Made by a program: the position numbers and the translations under genes. The notes below the pieces were generated by a model. The model searched no databases. It was not told the origin of the DNA and worked only from the letters and a program-made list of their open reading frames with translations. DNA of 61,742 nt from Methanobacteriota archaeon (lineage in GTDB: Archaea > Thermoplasmatota > Poseidoniia > Poseidoniales > Poseidoniaceae): assembly GCA_018650165.1 (NCBI GenBank), contig JABIGM010000027.1:1-61742 (forward strand), in the 5' to 3' direction. Positions 20,675-29,727 of this stretch are shown one piece after another (positions within the stretch are counted from its first letter, which is position 1; every line of letters begins with the position of its first letter).

Positions 20675-22623
20675 TCGATAAATTACTCGCTTCACAAGGC
20701 GAAGACAGGATTCTTCTTCTTTCTGGAGGTCCTGAATCTCATTTGGCAAAACGAAATATGTTTGCCAAGGATATGAAGATGCGCCTTGTAATTACTCAAC
20801 CGAAGATAGACCCTCAAGAAAATCACTCTCCCCTTAATGGTGAGACCATCGTCTCTACAGCCAAGACTCCGATGGAGGGGACAATTCAGATCAAAACTGA
20901 ACAGGGTTGGCAAATGACACAAATCGTCAATGCCATGACACTAGAATCTATGTTAAGGACTCTGAAACCCCATACTCCAAACGGAGCTGTGTGGGCTGGT
21001 GCATTATCTTATGATTTAGTTCAGTGGACACAGCCAATCAAATTGCAATACCCGCCGACTGAGGGAGAAATACTTGCAATACTATGGCTTGTTGAAGAAT
21101 GGGAAATGGAGGCTGTAATCATCCCTGAACTTTCTGAACCGATTAGAGTTGAAGGTGAAGTCTCATCTCATAGTGATGAAGAGCATGCAGAAATTGTTCA
21201 CAGAATAAAAAATTCGATTACTGCTGGTGAACTCTATCAACTGAATTTTGGAAGGGCCTGGCAAGGCCCGTTACAAGAAGATCCAGCAATGATTTTCCAT
21301 AGATTAGCCACCAACAATCCTGCACCTTTTAGTGGTTATATCGAAGCCGCAGATTTAGGTTTGGCCCTTGCCTCTTCTTCTCCCGAAATTTTAGTCGAGA
21401 CTGTGGGTGGAATGGCGATGACCGCTCCTATCAAAGGAACAAGACCTAGGGGTTCGGACTCAGACCAAGAGTCTCTGCTCAGACGAGATTTAGTTCATGA
21501 CCGGAAAGAGAGGGCAGAACACCGAATGTTGGTCGACCTCGAAAGAAATGATTTGGGCATTGTCACTAAACCCGGGAGTGTTAAACAATCTCGGTTCGAT
21601 GTAGAGGCGTATGCTAATGTTCAGCATTTGGTTTCTCAGGTTACTGGTGAATTAGTAGATGGCAAGGATGGACTTGATGCATTACAGGCACTGTTCCCGG
21701 GCGGTAGTATCACTGGATGCCCTAAAACCGTTGTTTGTGCCGCAATTGATGAGCTCGAACAGAACCCCAGGTCGTTTTGGACTGGTTCTATGGGATGGAT
21801 AGATGTCCACAGTGGAGATTCAACATGGAATATTATGATTAGAACACTTGAAGCAAGATACTCCACAGAAGGTTGGGAAGGAAGTGTTGTTGCAGGAGGA
21901 GGAATCACTATCGAAAGTAATCCTGAGGCTGAGGTGGCTGAAGCAATATGGAAAGCCGCTGCTTTACGTCGTGCGTGTGGGTGGCTAAATCCTGAATCTT
22001 TATCAATTCCAGAAGGTGAATTAGCAACTTATCCACTCTACCTAGAGCAACAACCTTTCACCGTAGAGAAGAGTTTTAATTTGAATATTGCATTCGTTGA
22101 TAATTTAGATTCTTTCTCACACAATATTATCCACGCTTTACAGAATTTTGGGTGCTCTGTTGAGGTTTTTGATGGGCGTGGAGCCATCACTGAATTTGAA
22201 CACGATGCGGTTGTAATTGGACCTGGCCCCGGTCGGCCAGAAATATCGCCACTATCTATTCATGCAGCCAATCTTGAAATTCCAGTTCTTGGTATTTGTC
22301 TTGGACATCAGGCCATTGGAATAACTAGGGGTATGGAACTTGTTGTGAGTCCCCTTGGGCCCGTACACGGGGTTCCCTCAGAAATAATGGCCAATGGAAA
22401 TGGATTATTGAATAAAGGAAATCACACAATGACACGATACAATTCTCTAGTTTTAACGGGGAGTGGTGAACTAGAGATTACCGCCACGGATGAAACCGGT
22501 TCGCTACCAATGGAAATCAGAGATGGAAATACGTACGGTGTTCAATTTCATCCCGAATCGATTGGCTCTCCAAATGGGATGCAAGTGTTGGCTGAATTTC
22601 TCAACCGGGTAGCGCATTGTTGA
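20641..22623 (+). CDS. pabBA: Aminodeoxychorismate synthase, PabB-PabA fusion
   Basis: Chorismate-binding domain with PIKGTRPRG (the Lys typical of PabB; TrpE normally has Ala), [13 protein letters not shown]-terminal glutamine amidotransferase [12 protein letters not shown]...GPGPGRPE...[12 protein letters not shown]...QFHPES. Real start ATG 20671 overlapping the pabC stop. Confidence 0.88.
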   Translation: MYFYPRRGLEMIDKLLASQGEDRILLLSGGPESHLAKRNMFAKDMKMRLVITQPKIDPQENHSPLNGETIVSTAKTPMEGTIQIKTEQGWQMTQIVNAMTLESMLRTLKPHTPNGAVWAGALSYDLVQWTQPIKLQYPPTEGEILAILWLVEEWEMEAVIIPELSEPIRVEGEVSSHSDEEHAEIVHRIKNSITAGELYQLNFGRAWQGPLQEDPAMIFHRLATNNPAPFSGYIEAADLGLALASSSPEILVETVGGMAMTAPIKGTRPRGSDSDQESLLRRDLVHDRKERAEHRMLVDLERNDLGIVTKPGSVKQSRFDVEAYANVQHLVSQVTGELVDGKDGLDALQALFPGGSITGCPKTVVCAAIDELEQNPRSFWTGSMGWIDVHSGDSTWNIMIRTLEARYSTEGWEGSVVAGGGITIESNPEAEVAEAIWKAAALRRACGWLNPESLSIPEGELATYPLYLEQQPFTVEKSFNLNIAFVDNLDSFSHNIIHALQNFGCSVEVFDGRGAITEFEHDAVVIGPGPGRPEISPLSIHAANLEIPVLGICLGHQAIGITRGMELVVSPLGPVHGVPSEIMANGNGLLNKGNHTMTRYNSLVLTGSGELEITATDETGSLPMEIRDGNTYGVQFHPESIGSPNGMQVLAEFLNRVAHC

Positions 22624-23036
22624 AGAGGAGGCTGTTCTTGGCGGTTACTATGCCGACCTGCCGACACTGCTACGGTACCTATGCACGTGGCCAATTTATC
22701 CACGGAAACGGGCCACGGGCGCAAGTTTGTGTTCGCTGTGGAGTCGAGAAGGGTTTAGTTACTGAAGATGAAGTTGCTTCGCTATATGATGCATCAACTG
22801 CAAATGCAAGATTTTCAGCTCTAGCCCGCCGCTGGTCTCCACTCATGTGGCTTTCAGTTCTGTGGACTGCATGGATTCTTTTCCTTTCTGATGTTGACCC
22901 ATGGCGACTTTATGCACTGGTTCTACTCGTTGTTTTCACCTTGCTATTGCCGGTTTACATGATCTTCTTTTCTTCGAAACACATGGCGGTAATGGCGAGA
23001 CTCACACCTGATTATGAACGCCCAAAGGGACATTGA
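22617..23036 (+). CDS. Zinc-ribbon membrane protein, unknown
   Basis: MPTCRHCYGTY...AQVCVRCGVEKG (two CxxC) followed by two TM helices; likely start 22650. Confidence 0.6.
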   Translation: MLKRRLFLAVTMPTCRHCYGTYARGQFIHGNGPRAQVCVRCGVEKGLVTEDEVASLYDASTANARFSALARRWSPLMWLSVLWTAWILFLSDVDPWRLYALVLLVVFTLLLPVYMIFFSSKHMAVMARLTPDYERPKGH

Positions 23037-23075
23037 ATTATTTTTGATAAAATAAATATTCTAGCAGGTGGTTTA

Positions 23076-24728
23076 GTGAAAGAAGAAATTCATGATGCTA
23101 TATTGGTTGAAGATGATTCAAACACAATACCGTTGTCTTCGTTCAATATTAATCTATCTTCGATGAATATTTTGGTGGCAACTGGTTTAATATTGCTATT
23201 ATTATCATCTACAATTCTATATTCAATCTTATCCGAGGAAGAAGGTTTTGTAACTGTAAACAATGAGACTCCTCCCGCAGATTCAAGAATCTTTGTGACC
23301 GATGGAAGCGGGAATGCTGTGTCTGACGACCCTCTCGAAATGGATTTCATATTCAGTGACGTAGGTGAGACCGGAAAGGAGCCGAGTATTGGAATTACAT
23401 CTAGTGGCTGTATGTTCTTCATAGCAATGGAGAAGCCGATGCGTTCATGTGATTATGGCGAGAGTTGGACAAATGTCGCCGACATTACCCAAGCCCCGTT
23501 TACTAGCGACCCTTACGGATGGGTTGACCCTGTGACCGACCGGATATTCAACATCCATATGATGGGCCTAGAGTCTACTTGGATTGGATGGTCGGACAAT
23601 GATGGCGAAACGTGGTTAGGAAACCCTCATGATTCTGGGACAACTCCTCTGAATGACCATATTAAATTGGCAACTGGGCCGTGGAGAGATAATGGTTTGT
23701 TCGGCCCCATTGGACAACTAAATCCAACCTATGATACTGCTGTATATTTCTGCTTTAACAAACTTGTAGGAATCTCTTGTTTCACTAGTTTTGACGGTGG
23801 TGCGACTTTTGAGGTTGGGGGGAATATAGTTGGTCTTGCATCGACAAATGGGGGATTGCACGGTGCAATTACAACCGCTCCTGATGGGACGGTGTACCTT
23901 ACACCTCGTGTACCGACTCCAACACTAATTTTCTCCAAGGATAACGGATTGAATTGGGAAGAAAGAGAAATGGGAACCGATGTTGGAACCCCTAACCCTC
24001 GGAAAAACTCTGAGGTTGCCACGGATAGTGATTCCAATGCGTACCATATTTGGACTGGTAATGACCAAGGAATTTACATGTCTAGAAGTATAGATTCTGG
24101 AGAATCGTGGGAACAGACTAGCATTCGTATTAGTCCAGCAGAAGTAATCTCTACTGCATTCCCTCAAACGGATGCTGGCGACCCAGGGAGAATTGCAATA
24201 ACTTACCTCGGTAGTGAAAATGGTTCGCTAATTGATACTACAGATATTGATGGTAACAATTGGACCGGGAATGGACACTTCGCACCTAATGGAGTTCACT
24301 ATCACCTGTATGTAACCTACAGTTTGAACGCTCTGGATGAAAATCCTGTATTCCATACACGAAGGGTAACTGATGACCCTGTGCAAATTGGTGCTATGTG
24401 CCTAAACAGTGGTGATTGTCGCAGTGACCAAGGTGGTTCAAATCGAAACCTTTTGGATTTCAATGATTTGACTATTGATTTAGAAGGGCGCGTTTACATT
24501 GCATTTGCAGATGGTTGCACTGATGCTTGTGCATCAAGTCCTGACCCACAACCTGCCGATTCTAGAACGGGGCGCGGCTCTGTGTACTTCATGGCAAATG
24601 GCCCTAGTCTGTATGTCGAAGTAGGAGAAATGGCATCTCCGGTTGAATCTCCTCCCCCTGAAATGAGTGAAGTTAAGAGATCATTATTTGATATCGAAGC
24701 TATAAGGCAAGAAAATAACGACGAATAA
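23076..24728 (+). CDS. Membrane-anchored sialidase/BNR-repeat beta-propeller protein
   Basis: N-terminal TM anchor; multiple Asp-boxes: RSCDYGESWTN, SDNDGETWLG, SFDGGATFEV, SKDNGLNWEE, SIDSGESWEQ. GTG start preceded by AGGTGGT. Confidence 0.8.
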   Translation: MKEEIHDAILVEDDSNTIPLSSFNINLSSMNILVATGLILLLLSSTILYSILSEEEGFVTVNNETPPADSRIFVTDGSGNAVSDDPLEMDFIFSDVGETGKEPSIGITSSGCMFFIAMEKPMRSCDYGESWTNVADITQAPFTSDPYGWVDPVTDRIFNIHMMGLESTWIGWSDNDGETWLGNPHDSGTTPLNDHIKLATGPWRDNGLFGPIGQLNPTYDTAVYFCFNKLVGISCFTSFDGGATFEVGGNIVGLASTNGGLHGAITTAPDGTVYLTPRVPTPTLIFSKDNGLNWEEREMGTDVGTPNPRKNSEVATDSDSNAYHIWTGNDQGIYMSRSIDSGESWEQTSIRISPAEVISTAFPQTDAGDPGRIAITYLGSENGSLIDTTDIDGNNWTGNGHFAPNGVHYHLYVTYSLNALDENPVFHTRRVTDDPVQIGAMCLNSGDCRSDQGGSNRNLLDFNDLTIDLEGRVYIAFADGCTDACASSPDPQPADSRTGRGSVYFMANGPSLYVEVGEMASPVESPPPEMSEVKRSLFDIEAIRQENNDE

Positions 24729-26012
24729 TCACGACTTAGCGTGAATCTTGATTACATCATTGTCTCCACATTCGTGGTCCGAACCTACGACTCTTCTAGT
24801 ACGCCCATCGACTGCTTTGATGAAACCATTTCCAAGGTCGGTATGTACTTTGAAAGCAAGTGTCTTGGCTTCAATTCCATTAGGAACTACAAAGGCGTCA
24901 GGAAGTATTCGTCCCTCACTATCTTTCCATGCAGTTTCATCAGCGACAGGATATACTACAACATGCCCTAGTGCACCGAATAGTACGTTAGATAGTAGTT
25001 CGGAAACACCGGTTCCTTTCGCCAAAGATAATTTTTCTTTCATTGAAGATAAAGCGTTTAATTGAGCCGGATTCAATTTTGATTCATCCAAAATTGAGAA
25101 AGTGTGCTCTCCCGGCACATACGAAATCATTCCACCAGAGTCTGCTCTTCGTAATGCCAATTCCATATCTGCCATAGTTGGCTGGATTAATCCAGTTGCT
25201 GTAATTGAATCCCAAGGTGTACCCTTTGCAGAATCTGCTTTGTTAGCAGCAATGTGAATTGGGAATAATTGCTTTCTCAAATATGACGCCAAAGAAAGCA
25301 CCCTCTCATCAGGCCACATCCAAGGCGTCTCGAGATTACCCCATTCGTTCCTAAAGCCGTCCAATGCTTGTAGTACATGAGATAATTTTGCACCCAGGCC
25401 AGTAAATCTCTCATGAAGGAAGGATGTCAAACCTTTCTCGCCTTCAGCCTGAACTCTGCGAGCACCTCGTGACCATCCATCGGTAAGAATACCATATATC
25501 CATGAATCTAATTCTGTAGTGAGGAATTCTGTTTCTTCTTTAAGAGAAAATTCAACATCATCAACTGCTGCGATTGGATTACCTTCAAGATCAGTTAATC
25601 CAGCCGCATCTACGACTTGTATTAGTGCATCGCAATTAGCTAAATCTGACAGGAAAGCATTGCCCCTTCCCCTTCCCTCTGAAGCACCAGGAACCAGTCC
25701 AGCAACATCTACCAAAAAGGTTGGAACTAATCTAATATGTCCAACACAAGTTCCGGTCCTTGGCTCACAAATACTGCCTCTTCGCGGGTCATCTTCGCTT
25801 GTCGCTTCTAGCCGCCCATCTGATTCGAGACGTTGTCGCAAATCTTTGCAAGGGCAGGGTTGTGGTGCGGCTAGAAAGGCAACTCCCACATTAGCATCTA
25901 TTGTACAAAATGGATAATTTGCAATGTCGACTTTGGCTAATGTTGCAGCACTGAAATAGGTGGATTTGCCTACGTTAGGCTTCCCAACCAAACCGATGCG
26001 CATTCCGTTCAC
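24729..26012 (-). CDS. ychF: Obg/YchF-like GTPase
   Basis: MRIGLVGKPNVGKSTYFSAATLAKVDIANYPFCTIDANVGV; FLVDVAGLVPGASEGRGRGNAFLSDLANCDALIQVVDA; C-terminal TGS-like domain. Confidence 0.9.
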   Translation of the reverse strand: MNGMRIGLVGKPNVGKSTYFSAATLAKVDIANYPFCTIDANVGVAFLAAPQPCPCKDLRQRLESDGRLEATSEDDPRRGSICEPRTGTCVGHIRLVPTFLVDVAGLVPGASEGRGRGNAFLSDLANCDALIQVVDAAGLTDLEGNPIAAVDDVEFSLKEETEFLTTELDSWIYGILTDGWSRGARRVQAEGEKGLTSFLHERFTGLGAKLSHVLQALDGFRNEWGNLETPWMWPDERVLSLASYLRKQLFPIHIAANKADSAKGTPWDSITATGLIQPTMADMELALRRADSGGMISYVPGEHTFSILDESKLNPAQLNALSSMKEKLSLAKGTGVSELLSNVLFGALGHVVVYPVADETAWKDSEGRILPDAFVVPNGIEAKTLAFKVHTDLGNGFIKAVDGRTRRVVGSDHECGDNDVIKIHAKS

Positions 26013-28165
26013 GCCTGAGTGATTCGCTCAATCAGGTCTGCCTTGGTCCCGCTAGAATCCAAATCCATGGATTTCGCTAAGTCTACCAGTTCAGCCTTCT
26101 TCATCTTCTTGAGGTTTGATTTTGAAGGTGCTTCTGTTGTATCTTCCGCCACTTCTTCTGCTTCATCCACTTCTTCTGCTTCAGCCTCTTCGACTACTTC
26201 ATCTTCGTAAGGAATGAATTCGATTCCGAGTTTATTACGAATGTTTAGTAGAGCGATGTCTAATTCTGGTAAGTTGATTTTTCCATCTGAGTTAATGTCC
26301 ATGACGCCTACTATCTTCTCGATGTCCCAAGGTGGTAAATCTGCGATGTCTGCCACGCTTAGTGCGTTGGAGAATTCGAACAAATCTATTTCTCCTGAAT
26401 CATCAACATCGGCCCAAGCAAAGAATTGTGCAGTAGTTGTTCCGCGACCGCATAGCCACTTTGTTAGAGTCACTAGATCTTCATCGAAATTCATTGGGAA
26501 CTCATCTACCTCATCATTGTGTAGTACTGAAGAAACGGTGATTACGGTTGAACCTCCAACTGCATCTTCCTCGGATTTTCCAATTACAAGAGTTGTATCA
26601 ACTCCGACCCCTCGGCCAAATAATTCACGTATTGAGGTAGTTCCCTCAACCATGTTGTAAACTGAAATATCGCTTGCATTACCAGTACTTGCTGCCTGAA
26701 CGTTTCCAAACAGTAAGGTCTTGACAACACAGTTTCCTGCAATAATAAATCCAATTACAACGCCATAGAAAGCGAATGCTCCTGTCAATGCGAATCCTGA
26801 AAGTCCAGTAGATGTATCTTCAACTCCTGCTTCGACCAGCGCATTTTCAGACCAATCGCTCATCAAGAATAGTACTGTAGAGAGAAGGCCTCCTGCGATG
26901 AGTAGCCATGATGCTGCACCAGCAGAACCGGTTAGTGATTTACCGGCCACTAATGGGTACGAGTGGAATAATGCAGCAAGGGCAAACAATCCTCCAATGA
27001 CATATAGGAAGGAACTGTTTACTGTTTCTGCCGCATTTGCCATACTTCCATCTCCAACCATTACATTGAGTCCAGTAAAGTATCCAAGAAGGGCAAATAA
27101 TGGCAGTAAGAGTGCTCCTGCTGCTGCCGCTGTTGCTCCAGGGCTGTCAATAACAGCTCCTGCATTTCCACGAATCGTGGCGACCATATTGGTCGCAGCT
27201 GCAAATACTGGAAATAGCCCGAGTGTAACTAAAATTGCACCAATCGATTGTGTAAAGGAATCTGCATGACTAGATTCTGCCAAAAAGAACGGTGGGATGG
27301 TGATGAACAGCAAGAACATTGAACCTTTGGTGAGGCTACCTGACCAGATTGGTTGGCCTGTCACATGTGATAGTACATGGTATCCTACTGCAAACATCAG
27401 TGCAAGTGGAACCCACCCGGAGGCCATTATATCTGCCACCCAAACGGTTCCTGTCCACCCAAGCAGTTCGCCAAACGCAGTACCGACTCTGCTGAATAGA
27501 AGTGCCAACAAACCGAGTAGCATGAACCACGAAGGTACTGAAACTGGTGATCTACCACGGTTACCGAGAGTGATGAGTGAATTAACGAGAAGGCTCATGA
27601 CAAGCAGGGCTGAGACTAATCCATACAGTGCCATTTGAGTTGCACCGTAGGTAATCCAATCCCAGTGGTCAAGAGTGCATAATACTAGACCAAGAAGTGC
27701 TTGCGCTGTCCATGCCATAGCAATCATTGACGCATTTGCTTCACTTGCTAGAGGAGAGCCTGTAGTTCGTGAATGTGCAACTAATGCTCCACCAAGAAGT
27801 ATGGCAAATATTGCTGTTGTCATTGCAACCTCATTGAAGTAAGCAAGTGCACTGCCATCGTCATAGCCCCATCCAATGTTTGAAAGCGAATCTAGGCCAC
27901 TTGGATCATAATTATGCCAAGCAGATAAAAATCCACCTATTCCTGCAAGAACGAGCCAAAAGACACCGGTTTGCATCCAAGTTTTTGCTCCGCTTCCTTC
28001 TTTTTCCTGGAACATATCGGTTGCAGGGCCTGCGGCTTTTGTTAGAAGGAACATGCCGAATTGACGAAGTGGTGCACTCATTCCTCCCAATCCCTTTTGG
28101 ATATAGTGAGTGAATAGTAGGAATGTAGTTAGTAAAATTATTGCAGTTGTGAATGCTTCTGACAT
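26009..28165 (-). CDS. ~13-TM protein resembling cbb3-type heme-copper oxidase subunit I (metal ligands lost) with C-terminal EF-hand pair and SAP domain
   Basis: 'AVGYHVLSHVTGQPIWSGSLTKGSMF' and 'TQSIGAILVTLGLFPVFAAATNMVATIRGN' match the CcoN pattern; EF-hands DVDDSGEIDLFE and DINSDGKINLPE; SAP LKKMKKAELVDLAKSMDLDSSGTKADLIERI. ATG 28165 preferred over the GTG at 28174, which lies in the Shine-Dalgarno. Confidence 0.75.
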   Translation of the reverse strand: MSEAFTTAIILLTTFLLFTHYIQKGLGGMSAPLRQFGMFLLTKAAGPATDMFQEKEGSGAKTWMQTGVFWLVLAGIGGFLSAWHNYDPSGLDSLSNIGWGYDDGSALAYFNEVAMTTAIFAILLGGALVAHSRTTGSPLASEANASMIAMAWTAQALLGLVLCTLDHWDWITYGATQMALYGLVSALLVMSLLVNSLITLGNRGRSPVSVPSWFMLLGLLALLFSRVGTAFGELLGWTGTVWVADIMASGWVPLALMFAVGYHVLSHVTGQPIWSGSLTKGSMFLLFITIPPFFLAESSHADSFTQSIGAILVTLGLFPVFAAATNMVATIRGNAGAVIDSPGATAAAAGALLLPLFALLGYFTGLNVMVGDGSMANAAETVNSSFLYVIGGLFALAALFHSYPLVAGKSLTGSAGAASWLLIAGGLLSTVLFLMSDWSENALVEAGVEDTSTGLSGFALTGAFAFYGVVIGFIIAGNCVVKTLLFGNVQAASTGNASDISVYNMVEGTTSIRELFGRGVGVDTTLVIGKSEEDAVGGSTVITVSSVLHNDEVDEFPMNFDEDLVTLTKWLCGRGTTTAQFFAWADVDDSGEIDLFEFSNALSVADIADLPPWDIEKIVGVMDINSDGKINLPELDIALLNIRNKLGIEFIPYEDEVVEEAEAEEVDEAEEVAEDTTEAPSKSNLKKMKKAELVDLAKSMDLDSSGTKADLIERITQA

Positions 28166-28178
28166 AATTGACACCTCC

Positions 28179-28451
28179 TTAGTCCGATAGGACTCCTCCG
28201 ATTAAATTGGCAACTATCATTCCGCAACCAACTGCGATTCCAATTAAGTAATACCAAATTCCTGAGCCACCAAGATTTTCCATCAAGGGAACAATCTCTC
28301 CGATTACAGGCATATTATCCCATCCAAAGATGTTGCTGAACATTGCGATTAGGCCGACTAAACCCACGGACATGATTACGATAATTACTCGAGAAGCAGG
28401 TGGTTCTGCGGTCCCTTCAGATACGTCTGGTAAGATGGTGTTGTTGGTCAT
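28179..28451 (-). CDS. Small 2-TM membrane protein, operon partner of the HCO-like protein
   Basis: 90 aa, SD AAGGTGAT upstream of ATG, TM segments VIIVIMSVGLVGLIAMFSNIFG and IWYYLIGIAVGCGMIVANLIGG. Confidence 0.7.
   Translation of the reverse strand: MTNNTILPDVSEGTAEPPASRVIIVIMSVGLVGLIAMFSNIFGWDNMPVIGEIVPLMENLGGSGIWYYLIGIAVGCGMIVANLIGGVLSD
28181..28194 (-). promoter_or_regulatory. Hairpin AGTCC-TATC-GGACT directly 5' of AAGGAGGTG SD of the HCO-like gene
   Basis: Plus strand agtccgataggact; overlaps the stop codon of the upstream 90-aa ORF. Confidence 0.5.
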
Positions 28452-28461
28452 GATATCACCT

Positions 28462-28478
28462 TGACCCCGTAGGGGTCA
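28462..28478 (-). promoter_or_regulatory. Perfect 7-bp hairpin (TGACCCC-TAC-GGGGTCA on the minus strand) directly 5' of the SD of the 90-aa gene
   Basis: Plus strand tgaccccgtaggggtca; minus strand continues AAGGTGATATCATG. Confidence 0.6.
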
Positions 28479-28524
28479 TTTACGCCACCTGTGGTTTGGC
28501 CATAAACATTGACCATAAAGAGTG

Positions 28525-29691
28525 TCATGGGGAGCGTAGATGCAACAGTGCATTGCCTCTACGATTTTTACCAGAACCGAGAGGTATCGGCATGCTCCTA
28601 TCGAGTTCGATTTCGTTCCGCCAGACGCTTTTACAAGCGCATTCCAAGCCATCTAATTCGTGAATATCCCCACTTACAGAATAACGTTCGATGGCAGCAA
28701 CAACTTCGCTATCACAAGAACCGCAATTGTGCGCACCTCTGACTTTTCCTCCTGCGGTTGGGTGAATGATTAGTCGACTAACTTGGTCGTCTGCTCCATT
28801 GCCTGAATTGGAGGGATGGATGTCATTGTGAACATCATGGATTAATTGTATGAGTGACCAAAGCCAAGGTGGGCGGTATTCATTGGCCCTGAACAGCCGA
28901 TCTATCACTGTACCTCTTTGGATATTCATTGGATTTACGCTAATTTCATCACTGCGTGTAGCAACATCTCGTATCCATTTTGCACCATGTGCTAAGGCGT
29001 CTCCCTCACTCATGAATGGCGGTTTGAACATCAAATACGTCTTGACTCTCAGGCCGAAATGTGAAAGATTCTCAACTGCTTTATCCCAACTTTTGATACT
29101 GAACCCTTTATTGACATGGAAACGTAAAACTTCATCGTCATAAGCTTCAAGCCCGATTGCAACTGAAAATTTAGGATTGATACCAGTAGCCCATTCCAAC
29201 TTTTCTTTAGTCAGTTGTTCTGTCCTACTTTCTACAACTAATTCCTTGCCCATCTCATGACAATCTCGTAATACCCTCTCTTGGAAATCAACAGGTATCT
29301 CTCTATCCTCTAACAGACTTCCGGAAGTGTAAACTTTGACCATTCCCATAGATTCAAAGTCATCAAATCTAGCAAGAGACTTTTCCCATTGTGAATGAAG
29401 GTCTTCGCTTGTAACATCATCCCTAGTGTCATTAAAATAGCCACAGAATGTACAACCACTCGACCACCACCAATGACAACCCTTTGTCCTTAGAATAACT
29501 GTAAGTGCCGTGGTTGGAGTTCCATCTGCAAGAGTTTCTGGCGTGTAATATACTGTTGCAGGATCTTTTGCATCCCATGAGTTCTTTCGCTCTTGAGCCC
29601 AAGACGTATTTGCAGGTGCTTTGACTAAATCATGAATACGAGCGGGGCGTTTGTCAGCCTCTCCTACCATGGTCAATTTTCCATTCGCCAT
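28525..29691 (-). CDS. Radical SAM protein, archaeosine biosynthesis RaSEA-like
   Basis: RTKGCHWWWSSGCTFCGYFNDT (CxxxxxxxxCxxC family pattern), VYTSGSLLEDREIP, VAIGLEAYDDEVLRFHVNKGFS. Confidence 0.8.
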   Translation of the reverse strand: MANGKLTMVGEADKRPARIHDLVKAPANTSWAQERKNSWDAKDPATVYYTPETLADGTPTTALTVILRTKGCHWWWSSGCTFCGYFNDTRDDVTSEDLHSQWEKSLARFDDFESMGMVKVYTSGSLLEDREIPVDFQERVLRDCHEMGKELVVESRTEQLTKEKLEWATGINPKFSVAIGLEAYDDEVLRFHVNKGFSIKSWDKAVENLSHFGLRVKTYLMFKPPFMSEGDALAHGAKWIRDVATRSDEISVNPMNIQRGTVIDRLFRANEYRPPWLWSLIQLIHDVHNDIHPSNSGNGADDQVSRLIIHPTAGGKVRGAHNCGSCDSEVVAAIERYSVSGDIHELDGLECACKSVWRNEIELDRSMPIPLGSGKNRRGNALLHLRSP

Positions 29692-29727
29692 AGCAATCCG
29701 TCCTGCTTCGCGTGTTTGAATGCTCGC

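Noticed and set aside
20641-22623. Assignment of the fused synthase as anthranilate synthase (TrpE-TrpG)
   Set aside because: PIKGT lysine and neighbouring aminotransferase class IV gene favour PabB-PabA.
26019-26660. Ser-rich plus-strand ORFs (63 and 148 aa)
   Set aside because: Antisense to the acidic linker and EF-hand region; low-complexity mirror translation.
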